NCBI GenBank assembly: GCA_019918135.1
Contig: WBZZ01004158.1
Coordinates: 251,001-315,000, forward strand
Source of the DNA: Paulinella micropora
Taxonomy: Eukaryota; Cercozoa; Imbricatea; Euglyphida; Paulinellidae
Direction: 5' to 3'
DNA length: 64,000 nt
Shown here: one piece after another, positions 19,410 through 29,927 of the stretch
How positions within the stretch are numbered: position 1 is the stretch's first letter
Layout: each line of letters begins with the position of its first letter
Made by a program: the position numbers and the translations under genes
Notes under the pieces: generated by a model
The model's database searches: none
The model's input: only the letters and a program-made list of their open reading frames with translations
Told to the model about the DNA's origin: nothing

Positions 19410-21105
19410 ATGGCGGAGCAAGGGCCCCCCAAGCGGCTCAAGGCCGCGACAGATTATCCCCTGCGACACGACCCCGGCGCTCGCTGTGCACTATGCTTTG
19501 ATTGCCCAGCTACGCAGTGGCTGGCTCAAGCCTTGTGCGAAAAGAGTAAAAAAGACCTGTCCACCAGGGGCTTTACCGCTGCCCAGCTCACCGTCGAGAA
19601 TACCCTGTACCTCTATGCGCGGCCACTAGACCCCGTGCTCAATGCGGGGCCATTAAACGCCGGGCCCGAGAATCCTGCAGACTACCAACGCCTGGACCTC
19701 TTTGATCAAGTGCTGCGCTCGGCTCCGGACAGACTGCAGGTGGTGATAGTCGCCACGGGGACAGGTATCGAAGAAACTTTGGCCGAGCAGGCCTCCAAAC
19801 GGCTGTGGATGTTCGTGAAGCTGTTAGCGCGCTGGAAGCATACCAAGGGCTTGGCCTTGGGCTCGTACCAGCAGCTCGGCTCCCTGATCACACGGCTCAG
19901 ACACAGCTCCAGGCACGGCTCCCAACCCGATAGACCCCCAAGCTTTGCGGTAGCGCACATCAGTCAACCTCTAAGGGACTGCTCCTGGGACGGCAGCTCC
20001 CCTTTAGAGAGCTGGCTCGAAAAGACGCTGTGGAGGGCGCTCAAGTCTGAGTTCAAGGGTTTCGACGTGTCCAAGTCCCAGACGCACAAAATCTTTTCGA
20101 CGCAACGCGAGTCCTGTGGTGGTGGGGCAAACAGATGCTGGACGATGGCTACGTAGCTCACGCGTTGTTAGTTCACGCGTTGTCACTGGCGCGAGGGTCA
20201 CGAAGACCACGCGTGTTGGGCCCTGCCGACGTGAAGCTGGCAATACAGGAGCCGGACGACGCTATGGGTCCTCGTGAATTGGACAAATGGAAGATGTTCG
20301 ACACCACTGTGCTCCACAATGTCCGCACCTTCAGACCCAATCGCCGCCTCTTCCGGGTACAGTCTGTGCTAGTACGAGAAGGGGATGGTGAGCAGGATAT
20401 TGATGAGGACTGGAGCAAGATACTGACTAAACTATTGGAGAACCACCCCGATGCTGAAAGTCTGGAAGCCGATGGATGCCTGGATTCTGCCACTGAGGTT
20501 CGGGTCTGGTACCCAACACAGAGCGCCTGTTCTAGTTTACGGCTGGCTTTATGGAACATGACCGAGCTGACGATATCGTGGAAAAAGCCACTGATCCCCC
20601 TAAGCGCCACCGCGAAGGCGCGGGCCCTGGAGGTTTTGACACTTGATAGGCTACAACAGGTTATACTCTCTCCGGATGCCACGTGGCCTGACACCGACCG
20701 AGAGTTTCGACTGACCGTGGATTGTGGACGCTACCAGCCGGACGAGGGCGGGGCTCCCATCACGGATGCTGAGGGGGGCTCAGGGTTATTCACGCTGACG
20801 ACAGCGGGCCACTGCCCAACGTGGTGATTACCCTACGTTCTACGAAGCCGCAAGGAGACAAGCCTCTGTTTCTTCAGCTGGAGAGGTTTAGGGCCAAGTC
20901 TGTCTGCCTCCAAGGCACAGACGGCGACCTCGCCGAAGCAGCACAAGTCCGGAACTTTCGGCGCGTCAGACTCCGCCTAGTGGATATGCAAGGCGTGACA
21001 ATTATCAAGGCTCGGCACCTGCGCCTGTATCCGGTGGACTTAGCCTACGACGCAATGAGGCTAGCGGTAAACTTAGACAACTGTGTGGTAGAACGCGGCG
21101 GGTAA
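19410..21105 (+). CDS. 'CxxCxxC' family unknown protein, two frame breaks; paralogue of 49037-50629
   Basis: Start ATG 19410 (MAEQGPPKRLKA), with a nuclear-signal-like PPKRLK, then C-x2-C-x2-C (CALCFDC, residues 29-35). It aligns along its length with the intact 530-residue protein at 49037-50629: both have the basic start, the Cys motif, a VVIVATGTG / VVAVVGPGS segment, an LWWWGKQ / LWCYGRH segment and a beta-rich C-terminus. The frame is broken near 20105 (one base) and near 20820. Three ORF pieces together would give about 560 residues. Function unknown. Lower GC than neighbours. A relic copy lies at 17130-17370. Confidence 0.6.
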
Positions 21106-21296
21106 GAGGGCTGGAAGGGGAAGGGGAGGACGGGCAGAGTGTGCTTTCTCTGCTACGCCACCGGGGGGGGGCCGGCCGGCGGCGAAGAAAGAGCCGCGGG
21201 GGCTGAGACCGGCATCCAGCAGGCGATTCGGCGCTTCTTCTCCGTGGTGCCTAGCCAGCGAGCGAGAGAATGGGAGTACCAGCGTAAGCAAACCTG

Positions 21297-21302
21297 ATTA
21301 AA
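21297..21302 (+). terminator. ATTAAA polyadenylation-type signal
   Basis: ATTAAA followed by an A-run, 190 bp past the stop of the 19410 gene. The minus-strand signal for the converging methyltransferase gene (AATAAA on the minus strand) lies at 21492-21497. Confidence 0.4.
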
Positions 21303-21580
21303 AAAAGCCAGGGCGCTACACAAGCTGGGGCCCGGCTCCGGGAAGGCCCCCTCCCTCTGTCCGGGCCTGCAGGTTCACGCAAGCTTTTTTTACGGGGGGC
21401 CGTCCGTCCCTTTGCTGCCGGCCGGAGAATTCGGGCCGGCCGCCGCTGCTGCGCCGAGCGGCCCGGAGCTAGGGTGCACAACTTGGTGGTTTTTATTGAA
21501 AAGACTGAATCCTGAATCAGAGTAGTCCTCCCTAACGCGGGCCCGGCTTGCTCCCTGTCAGTGTGCGCGGGACTGCTGGC

Positions 21581-22864
21581 TCAGCCGCGGGGGTGGCCGG
21601 CGGCTGCGCCGAGCGGGCCGTGCAGGCGGAACAGCCAGAAACACATGGTGCCCGACGGCCGGTAGTCGAGCAGCGACGCCCGCCAGCCCGCCCCCCTCAG
21701 CAGGGCACCGAGCTCGGTGCTGTAGACCGCGCGCGTCAGCTCCAGCTCACCAGCGTGGCCGGTCAGCCATTCCAGCGCGCCGCGCCCGCCAAAGAACGTC
21801 AGCGCTAGCAACGAGCCCGGCCGGGGGTCCAGGTGAGCTAGCAGCCGGCGGATGGCGCGTGTGTTGCCGTGCAGCATGTTGCAAAAGTCCAGGTACGCTA
21901 CGTCCCAGCCGGCGGCCGGCGCACCCTCCTGCAGGAGGTCCTCGAGGGAGCGGCGGTGGACGCGGACGCCCGGCAGAGCCAACCGCTCGAGCTCGTCGCA
22001 CGTCTGCGGACAGAAGTTGGGGACGTCGGCCGACAGCGCCACGCCCAGCTCCTGCGCCACCTGCCCCAGCGCCCGGCAGCTCGCTCCCTCGGCCGCATCG
22101 AGCACTAGCGCCCGCAACGTCTGCCCCCGTACCCGCACCAACTCGCGCGCGTGGTGAGCCAGGCTGGCGTTGCAGGCCTCCTTGAAACCAGGGTCTCGGT
22201 CCCCGCTGAACGACTCTGGCCGATCCCGGGCCTGGGCGGCCGGCGCGGCCCCCTCCAGCCGCTCGGCCGCCTGGCGTAGCTCGGCGTCCAGTAGCGGGAC
22301 CGGCACGTACTCGCTCTTGCCCTTGTATTTGCCGGGCCCACGGTACACGACTTCGGCGTACAGCACACCCTCTAGCAGCCTGGCGCGGTGGCCCACTCGG
22401 TACTCGCCGGCGTGGTACCGCACGGCCCGGAGCCTGCCCTCCAGCACCGCGCGGGAGATGAGGGGCGTGCCGTTGATGACTTCCCAGCCCAGGAACCAGG
22501 CGGCGTCGCTGTCGCTGTGCAGCCGCTCGTCGGCCCAGGTGACGCACAACCCCTCGGCGCGGCCCCCGAGCCGGGCCTGCTCTTCGGCCTCCGCCTCGGA
22601 TGCGTACCACGTGGGCTTGTACGATATTACCAGCGGCGGGCCCGCGCCGCCGGGCCGAGGATCGCCTCCGTCGCGTAGGTCCTGCAGCTCTGACCCGTGG
22701 GCCCAGGCGCCCGCGGGGCGGAGCCTCCTGTTCTTGCGCGGTGGCTGGCGTTTGCGCCCGTGGGCCGCCGCGGCGCGAGGACGCTTGGCGGTGGCTGCCG
22801 CGGCGCGAGGACGCTGGGCGGTGGCCGCCGCCGGGACGCTGTTGGTCGGTGGGCTAGCTTGCAT
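21581..22864 (-). CDS. SAM-dependent methyltransferase-like protein
   Basis: 427 residues from ATG 22864. N-terminal 60 residues are Ala/Arg/Lys-rich with repeated RPRAAAA and a basic GRKRQPPRKNRR patch, likely for nuclear or nucleic-acid targeting. Residues 75-220 form an unrecognised domain (FLGWEVINGTPLIS, YAEVVYRGPGKYKGK). From about 250 a Rossmann-type region is visible: LRALVLDAAEG (motif I-like), VRVHRRSLEDLL, VAYLDFCNMLHGNT (Asp-Phe-Cys-Asn active-site-like motif), LLALTFFGG. Best read as a class I methyltransferase; the substrate is unknown. Divergent from the Rab-like gene. The polyadenylation signal lies 84 bp past the stop. Confidence 0.5.
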   Translation of the reverse strand: MQASPPTNSVPAAATAQRPRAAAATAKRPRAAAAHGRKRQPPRKNRRLRPAGAWAHGSELQDLRDGGDPRPGGAGPPLVISYKPTWYASEAEAEEQARLGGRAEGLCVTWADERLHSDSDAAWFLGWEVINGTPLISRAVLEGRLRAVRYHAGEYRVGHRARLLEGVLYAEVVYRGPGKYKGKSEYVPVPLLDAELRQAAERLEGAAPAAQARDRPESFSGDRDPGFKEACNASLAHHARELVRVRGQTLRALVLDAAEGASCRALGQVAQELGVALSADVPNFCPQTCDELERLALPGVRVHRRSLEDLLQEGAPAAGWDVAYLDFCNMLHGNTRAIRRLLAHLDPRPGSLLALTFFGGRGALEWLTGHAGELELTRAVYSTELGALLRGAGWRASLLDYRPSGTMCFWLFRLHGPLGAAAGHPRG

Positions 22865-23468
22865 GTCTGTTGAGCGCGGTGGGCGAGGACGAATTGTGAG
22901 TGGGGGTAAGCGTGCCAACCACCTCGCCCTCGCACGGGCTGGCGCGCGCCCGGGGTCACGGGCGGCCTGGCACACTCTCCCCCCTCCCGTACACACACGG
23001 CGCGCCAGCCCGCGGGGGTGGCTCGGCGTGCGCTCGGCGGGCGCTCGGCGGGCGCCTCCACCCGAGAGCGAGACAGCCACGGGAGCGACAGCACGGTGGG
23101 TTGCGCCGGCCGGTGGCCGGCGGCCGGCGGGGGGGGGGGCGCCGCCTCCCTCCCCCCCACACGCACGCCAGCCCGTGCGCGTGGAAGGGGGGGGCCTGGC
23201 GCGCGCCGGCCGGCGCGTCCACCGGCGGGAGAGAGAAGGACCTGGCGCGCGGGCCCGCCGCCTCCCCCCCCCCCCCGCCACGCACCCTCGCCCCCCGCCA
23301 CGCGGCTCCCCCCCCCCCTCGCGCCCCCTCCCACCGCCTTCCTCTTCCCCCCGCCGGCCCCTCACCGCGGGAAGGCGAGCCACGGGGGGCCTGCTCCTAG
23401 CTTCTCCCTCGTGTGCGCCGGTGCACGCCCGCTCACTATTCCGAGCGGGTAAGCCCAGGTTGTGCGCC
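22865..23468. other. GC-rich divergent spacer
   Basis: 600 bp between the methyltransferase and Rab-like genes with C- and G-runs (for example around 23140-23160 and 23270-23320) and repeated GCGGGCGC elements. Presumably a bidirectional promoter. No supported ORF. Confidence 0.4.
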
Positions 23469-24128
23469 ATGAGCAGCGACGGCAGCGGTAGCGTGGCCCA
23501 GGCCACCGCCCCCCCGGCGTATACGCACGTCAAGCTGCTGGTAGTGGGCGATTCCGGGACCGGTAAAACGAGCCTGCTGCAGCGCCTGGCCAGGGACCTG
23601 GCCCCCCCCGAAAGCATGTGTACGCCGACCCTCGGGGTGGACTTTGTCTTGTTGGATGTGGTGCGCCAGGGCAGGCCTGTCAAGCTGTGGTGTTGGGACA
23701 TGGCGGGACAGGATCGCTACTACACCATGGTGAACCAGTACTGGCAGAACACCGACGTAGCTTTGCTGTGCTACGACATGAGCAAGCCGGGCGCCCTCAA
23801 ATCGTTGTTTGCTAACTGGGTGCAGCCGGCCAAGGGCAAACTGCCCCCGCACTGCCAAATCGTACTTGTGGGCTGCAAGCAAGATAAGATTCATGCCCAC
23901 CACGCCGACGAGGTGCAACAACAAGCAGAAGCCGTCTTGGCCACCTTTGGCCAGCGGGCGCTCTGGACCAGCGCGCGCCAAGACCCCCAGAGCAAGTTGC
24001 TAGGCATGTTGTATCCCTACGTGGACCGGGAGCTGGGGCGGCCGCGTCCCGCCGACCCCGGCGAGACCATTGACCTAGCCAGCCCGGCGGGCGAGGGCGC
24101 CGCCCGCCAGAGCTGCTGTCAGCAGTAG
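23469..24128 (+). CDS. Rab-like small GTPase with prenylation motif
   Basis: 219 residues from ATG 23469. Ras-superfamily motifs in order: G1 GDSGTGKTS (27-35), G2 Thr in CTPTLGVDF (51-59), G3 WDMAGQD (76-82, keeping the catalytic Gln), G4 GCKQDK (replacing the usual NKxD, Asn to Cys), G5 TSAR. The C-terminus ...QSCCQQ has a Cys pair suited to geranylgeranylation, as in Rabs, so the product should attach to membranes and could redirect host vesicle traffic. The G4 change may alter guanine specificity. Probably acquired from a eukaryotic host. Intact, with ATTAAA at 24223 after the stop. Confidence 0.9.
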   Translation: MSSDGSGSVAQATAPPAYTHVKLLVVGDSGTGKTSLLQRLARDLAPPESMCTPTLGVDFVLLDVVRQGRPVKLWCWDMAGQDRYYTMVNQYWQNTDVALLCYDMSKPGALKSLFANWVQPAKGKLPPHCQIVLVGCKQDKIHAHHADEVQQQAEAVLATFGQRALWTSARQDPQSKLLGMLYPYVDRELGRPRPADPGETIDLASPAGEGAARQSCCQQ

Positions 24129-24509
24129 ACGCGCCTGCCGGCGGCAGCAGCCACGATTGTCCCGCCTGGGGAGCCCGGCCGCGGCCAGCGCGCGGGGAGG
24201 GGCTCCCCCGGTTCCTGTCCTGATTAAAGAGCCATGATTCGACGGCGTTTTTTCTTGGGTCCTTGGCCAGGGCCCAGAGAGTAGACGAGAGGCACTGCGA
24301 GGGGCCAGCTGGAGCGGGGAGAGGGGGAAGGCGTACCCCCTGGCTCGCTCTCCTACCCCTGGCTCGCTCTCCTACCCCTGGCTCGCTCTCCGTTCCTTCC
24401 CCTCTCCCTCCCCGGGCCGGCGCGGCCCCGGCGCGGGCGCCACGACGCACGGCCCGCCCCCCAACATCCTCCAACACTAGGCAAAATCACGCCCGCACAA
24501 GACGAAGAG

Positions 24510-26819
24510 ATGCACCTTGACCCCGCCCACCGGCTGTGGCGCCCGTGGCCCCTCCTCCTGCTGTGCGGCTGGCTGCGGGCCGCCGGCGCCGGATGCCCGT
24601 ACCCGCTCCAGTGCCCGACCCTAGAGGAGGCATGCCCCTCGGTCGTGTGCCCCGGCGGCGCCACGGTGCTCGAGCTTGAAACGGCGGCCCCGCACGACAC
24701 GTTCGTGTGGCCGCTCTGGCCGTCCGCCGCCCCGACGGCGCGCCGCCGCCGCCAGGCCCAGGCCGGGGCCGTCCCGACGTCGTTCACGGTCGACTGGGGG
24801 GACGGCTCGCCCCCCACGCCATGCCTGGACGCAGGCGCCGCGCCGTGCGTGCACACATACGCGGCGCCCGGCACGTACACGGTGATGGCGGACCCCGGCG
24901 GACGCTACCCCGTGCGCGGCTGGGCGCTCACGCCCGCGTGGCACGCCACGGCGCCCGCGGGCCTGCGGCTGCGTGCCGTGAGGCGGTGGGGGGAGCTGCG
25001 CTTCCACGCGACGAGCGGCTACCACCTGTACGCGGCGCCAGGGCTGGCATACGTGCCGCCGCTCAATTCGTTGGCGGACGCGGGGCTCGTGCAGAGCTGG
25101 GACTACAGCTTCGCTCGCCTGACCACTCTGTTGCCGGATCTGAGCTACGGGCTCAACGTGTCGGGCGCCGAGTCGGTGGTCGGCCTGTTCGAGAACTCCA
25201 CTGGCCTGCCTGGTCTGCGTGGCACGCAAGACTGGGACACGCGCCGGCTGCGCAACGCCAGCCGCGCGTTCGCGGGCCTGCCGGCGCTGACGGAGCTCGA
25301 CCTGTCGCGCTGGGACACCGCCCTGCTCGAGGACGTGAGCGAACTCTTTGCGGGTGGCTCGACGCTCACGTGGACGGGGGTCGGCGGCTGGACGTCGCTG
25401 CCGAGCCTGTCGCGCTTCTCAGGGCTGTTCCGAGGGTTAGGCAGCGACTTCCGGGAAGCGCTCACTGGCTGGTCGACGCCCACGCTCGCGCCGGGCTCGG
25501 CCGACTGCACACGGCTGGCGCCGTACACGGCGCTCGGTCAAGCGCACTGGCCCGCCGCGTGCTCGCGCTCGCTCTTCCTGGCGCTCGTGCGCACGCGCGT
25601 CCCAAACGCCGCGGCCACGCTGACGCTGTCGCCCACGGCCGGCCCCGGCCAGGGCGGCACGTACGGTGTGGACTGGGGGGACGGATCGGCGCCTGGCTCG
25701 TGCGCGCACGCCAACGGTGCGACGTGCAACCACACTTACGTGGGCACCGGCGACTACTGGCTGCGCCTGAGCGGCCGCGTGGACGGGCTGCGGTACGTAG
25801 AGGGCGCTTTCGTCGTGGACGTGGTGGCGTGGGGTGATGTGCAGCTGTACCATCCCACCGGCAGCACGACCCCGCTCTTCACGCGGGCGCCGTACGTTGC
25901 TGGTGCCAAGGAGTACCTGCTGCGCTACCTGGCGCCGACGGCCGGCTCGCGGGCCCTGCACGGCGTGGCGCCTGAGTACCTGCTCAGCTACATGAGGGAG
26001 TTCGTGGGCGATGCGCGCGACTGGGACTGGTCGTGGCTCACGCCCGCTATCCACCCCAATGGCTTCCTTCGCCTGTTCGAGTACTGCGCCAATTTCAACC
26101 AGGACCTCGACAGCTGGAACACGAGCGGCGTGGCCAGCCTCGCCTCCACCTTCCAGAATGCGTCGGCCTTCAACGGCAGCATCGGGGGCTGGGACACGAG
26201 CCAGGTCGCTAGCCTACAAGGAACGTTCCGTGGCGCGTACGCCTTTAACCGGCCGATCAGCGGCTGGAACACGAACAGAGTCACCAGCCTAATCATGACG
26301 TTCCGTGGCTCGTACGCCTTTAACCAGCCAATCGGCGGCTGGAACACGAGCATGGTCACCAGCCTAGAAATGACGTTTGCCGACGCGTACGCTTTTAACC
26401 AGCCGATCGGCGGCTGGAACACGAGCCGGGTCGCCGACCTATACGGGACGTTCCAGAACGCATACGCTTTTGACCAGCCGATCGGCGGCTGGAACACGAG
26501 CCGGGTCACCAGCCTATCTGGGACGTTCGCCTGTGATCCGATGGGCAAGTGTGCGTTTAACCAGCCGTTGGGCAGCTGGGACGTGTCGGCCGCCATGGCT
26601 ACTGGAGCGGGTGTAGGGAACACGTTCGCAGGCAATTGCGTCTTTGATCAGGACCTCAGGGCCTGGAACACAGCCCCCCCAGTCGACGCGAGTGTTTGCA
26701 CGGGGATGTTCCAACCTCACGGAATCTCCAAGCCTGGCGTAGGTATCCGGCCAAGCAACCTGCCCGCTCTCTGCAGTGGCTCCTACGAGCAAGGATGTGG
26801 TCCTTCTAAGTACCCCTAA
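24510..26819 (+). CDS. Secreted PKD + BspA-like (DUF285) surface protein, copy 1, intact
   Basis: 769 residues from ATG 24510. A hydrophobic leader (RPWPLLLLCGWLRAAGA, residues 11-27) indicates secretion. Two PKD-like immunoglobulin folds are marked by VDWGDGS...HTY..PGTYTV (about 92-130) and VDWGDGS...NHTYVGTGDYW (about 388-420). LRR-like BspA/DUF285 repeats follow, ending in five or six 25-residue units with the signature AFNQPIGGWNTS.V.SL..TF (75-bp period from about 26240 to 26520). BspA-type repeats are known from bacterial, Trichomonas and Entamoeba surface adhesins; an adhesion or cell-surface role is inferred. No transmembrane anchor at the C-terminus. Several N-glycosylation sites (NTS, NGS, NSS). 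Confidence 0.85.
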   Translation: MHLDPAHRLWRPWPLLLLCGWLRAAGAGCPYPLQCPTLEEACPSVVCPGGATVLELETAAPHDTFVWPLWPSAAPTARRRRQAQAGAVPTSFTVDWGDGSPPTPCLDAGAAPCVHTYAAPGTYTVMADPGGRYPVRGWALTPAWHATAPAGLRLRAVRRWGELRFHATSGYHLYAAPGLAYVPPLNSLADAGLVQSWDYSFARLTTLLPDLSYGLNVSGAESVVGLFENSTGLPGLRGTQDWDTRRLRNASRAFAGLPALTELDLSRWDTALLEDVSELFAGGSTLTWTGVGGWTSLPSLSRFSGLFRGLGSDFREALTGWSTPTLAPGSADCTRLAPYTALGQAHWPAACSRSLFLALVRTRVPNAAATLTLSPTAGPGQGGTYGVDWGDGSAPGSCAHANGATCNHTYVGTGDYWLRLSGRVDGLRYVEGAFVVDVVAWGDVQLYHPTGSTTPLFTRAPYVAGAKEYLLRYLAPTAGSRALHGVAPEYLLSYMREFVGDARDWDWSWLTPAIHPNGFLRLFEYCANFNQDLDSWNTSGVASLASTFQNASAFNGSIGGWDTSQVASLQGTFRGAYAFNRPISGWNTNRVTSLIMTFRGSYAFNQPIGGWNTSMVTSLEMTFADAYAFNQPIGGWNTSRVADLYGTFQNAYAFDQPIGGWNTSRVTSLSGTFACDPMGKCAFNQPLGSWDVSAAMATGAGVGNTFAGNCVFDQDLRAWNTAPPVDASVCTGMFQPHGISKPGVGIRPSNLPALCSGSYEQGCGPSKYP

Positions 26820-27337
26820 GTAGCGCAAGATTCAGGGGAACCCGGGGGGAGTAGTTCTTGGGAGGGGAGGGGGCGCTACAAGATTGCACCTGACGATGGC
26901 GGACCGACTGCGTGCGCCCTAGCAGCACAGGGAGGGGGGAGAGGACGCGAGACACTGTGAAGGCAGGCTCTGCTTGGTGGAAAAGAAGATCAAAAGAAAG
27001 GTGCGTCAGAAGCATCGTCACGCAGTCTCAATAAAAAGTAAGGAAATCTGATGTACGGGCCGGGGGGGCCTGCACAGCCACACGCCGGCGCCCGCAGGCG
27101 CTGTCTTGTAGCGCCGGATGAGAGCGGGCGGGGAGTCTGCGGTCGGCCGGCAGGGGGGGGGAGCGCGCTGCCTCCTCCCCGAGCAGGCCCCCACCCTCTC
27201 CTGCCCTGGCTCCCTCTCCTGTTATTCTCCGCCCCTCCCCGGGCCTCCCCACCGGCGCGACCCCGGTGCGGGCGCCCGGGCCGCCGCCCCAATATCCTCC
27301 AACACTGGGCAAGACTACGCCCGCACAAGAAGAAGAG

Positions 27338-29570
27338 ATGCACTTCGGCCCCGCCCGCCAGCCGTGGCGCCCGTGGCCCCTCCTCCTGCTGTGCGGGTGG
27401 CTCCGGGCCGCCGGCGCCGGGTGCCCGTACCCCTTGCAGTGCCCGACCCAAGAGGAGGCGTGCCCCTCGGTCGTGTGCCCCGGCGGCGTCACGATCCTCG
27501 AGCTGACGACGGCGGCCCCGCAGGACACGTTCGTGTGGCCCCTGTGGCCGCCCACCGCCCCGACTGCGCGCCGCCGCCGCCAGGCCCAGGCCACCGTCCC
27601 GACGTCGTTCACGGTCGACTGGGGGGACGGCTCCCCCCCCACGCAATGCCTGGACGCCGGCGCCGCGCCGTGCGCGCACACGTACGCTGCTCCCGGCACG
27701 TACACAGTGACGGCGGACCCCGGCGGACGCTACCCCGTGCGCGGCTGGGCGCTGACACCGGCCTGGCACGCCACGGCGCCCGCCGGCCTGCGGCTGCGCG
27801 CCGTGCGGCGGTGGGGGGAGCTGCGCTTCCACGAGACGAGCGGCTAGTAGTACCACCTGTACGCGGCGCCGGGCCTGACGTACGTGCCCTCGCTCGCCAC
27901 GCTGGCGGACGCGGGGCTCGTGCGCGTCTGGGACTACAGCTTCGCGGGCCTCGCCACTCCGGTGCCGGATCTGAGCTACGGGCTCAACGTGTCGGGCGCC
28001 GAGTCGGTGGTCGGCCTGTGTTGAGAACTCCACTGGCCTGCTTGGTTTGCGCGGCACGCAAGACTGGAACACGCGCCGGCTGCGCAACGCCAGCCGTGCG
28101 TTCGCGGGCCTGCCGGCGCTGACCGAGCTCGACCTGTCACGCTGGGACACCGCCCTGCTCGAGGACGTGAGCGAACTGTTCGCGGGCGGCGCGGCGCTCA
28201 CGTGGACGGGGGTCGGCGGCTGGACGTCGCTGCCGAGCCTGTCGCGCTTCGACGAACTGTTCCGGGGCGTGGGCAGCGACTTCCGGGAAGCGCTCACCGG
28301 CTGGTCGACGCCGGCGCTGGCCCCTGGCTCGGTGGACTGCACACGGCTGGCGCCGTACACGGCGCTCGGCCAGGCGCACTGGCCCGCCGCGTGCTCGCGC
28401 TCGCTTTTCCTGGCGCTCGTGCGCACGCGCGTCCCTAACGCCGCGGCCACGCTGACGCTGTCGCCCACGGCCGGCCCCGGCCAGGGCGGCACGTACGGTG
28501 TGGACTGGGGGGACGGGTCGGCGCCCGAACCGTGCGCGCACGCCAACGACGCCGTCTGCACGCACGCGTACGTGGGCGCCGGCGACTACTGGCTGCGCCT
28601 GAGCGGCCGCGTGGACGGGCTGCGGTACGTAGAGGGCGCTTTCGTCGTGGACGTGGTGGCGTGGGGTGATGTGCAGCTGTACCATCCCACCGGCAGCACG
28701 ACCCCGCTTTTCACGCGGGCGGTGTATCCTTCCCCCTCTGCCAACGAGCTCCTGCTGCGCTACCTGGCGCCGACGGCCGGCTCGCGGGCCCTGAATGGCG
28801 TGGCGCCCGAGTACCTGCTGTACGGAATGCGCGAGTTCGTGGGCGACGCGCGCGACTGGAACTGGTCGTGGCTCACGCCCGCTACCCACCCCAACGGCTT
28901 CCGCAGCCTGTTTCGGGGCTGCGCCAAGTTCAACCAGGACCTCGACGGCTGGAACACGAGCGGCGTGGCTAGCCTCCAAGAGACCTTCTTGTCTGCGTGG
29001 GCCTTCAACGGCAGCGTCGAGGGCTGGGACACGAGCCGAGTCACCAGCCTGTTTTGGACGTTCTACGGGGCCAGGGCGTTCAATCGACCGCTCGGCGCCT
29101 GGAACGTGGCCAGAGTCACGACCCTGTGGTGGGCTTTCAGGGATGCGTTTGCCTTCAACCAGCCGCTGGGCGCGTGGAACACTTCGTCTGTCACGAGCCT
29201 GTTAGGCGTTTTCCAGGATGCGCGAGCTTTCAACCAAAACATCAATGGCTGGAACACTAGCAAGGTGTCGGACATGACATTGGCCTTTTACTGCCGGGAC
29301 TACACGTGCGCCTTCAACCAGCCCCTGGGCGCCTGGGACATGTCGGCCACCGCGGCAGCAAACAAAGTCGGCAATATGTTTAGCGGCAACTGCGTCTTTG
29401 ATCAGGATCTCATTGGCTGGAACCTAGCTGCGTCACCGATTGGTGCAGAAACGTGCACTGTGATATTCCAGTATTACGGCGTTTATAAAGCAGGGGGCAT
29501 CCAGCCGAGCCACCTGCCAGTTCTCTGCAACGGCTCCTACGTCCGCGGGTGTGGCACAGCACTGTATTAA
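27338..29570 (+). pseudogene. PKD + BspA-like surface protein, copy 2, inactivated
   Basis: Homologous along its length to copy 1, from ATG 27338 to TAA 29570. After residue 169 an inserted TAGTAG places two amber codons in frame (27845-27850) where copies 1 and 3 read Gly-Tyr-His. Near 28018-28023 an extra G and a C-to-T change (CTGTGTTGAG for CTGTTCGAG) shift frame and create a TGA. Beyond this the frame is open for 507 residues with intact second PKD domain and DUF285 repeats (FNQPLGAWNTSSVTSL). The damage is concentrated in a 180-bp window, and the flanking coding sequence is well preserved, so inactivation is recent or the stops are bypassed. Confidence 0.8.
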
Positions 29571-29927
29571 TGTTCAGTGGCAGACCGGCGGCGTGCGCCT
29601 TAGGGGAACTACTCAGGGGAGACGGCCGCGAGAGAGCAGAATCGGATTAGTAAGAAAGAGAAATAAAAGAAGGTGCGTCCGAAGCATCGTCACACAGTTT
29701 CTTGGGTCGGTCGCCGGGGACCGGACGGCAGACGAGAGGCACTGCGAGGGGCCGGAGGGGGCGGGAGAGGGGCGAGGAGCCCGGCCCCCCTCTACTGCTT
29801 GTCGTGTCCGCCTCCCCCCCCCTTTCCCTCCCCGGGCCTCCCCGCCGGCGCGGGCGCCACGACGCACGGGCCCCCCCCCCAATATCCTCCAACACTGGGC
29901 AAGACTACGCCCGCACAAGAAGAAGAG

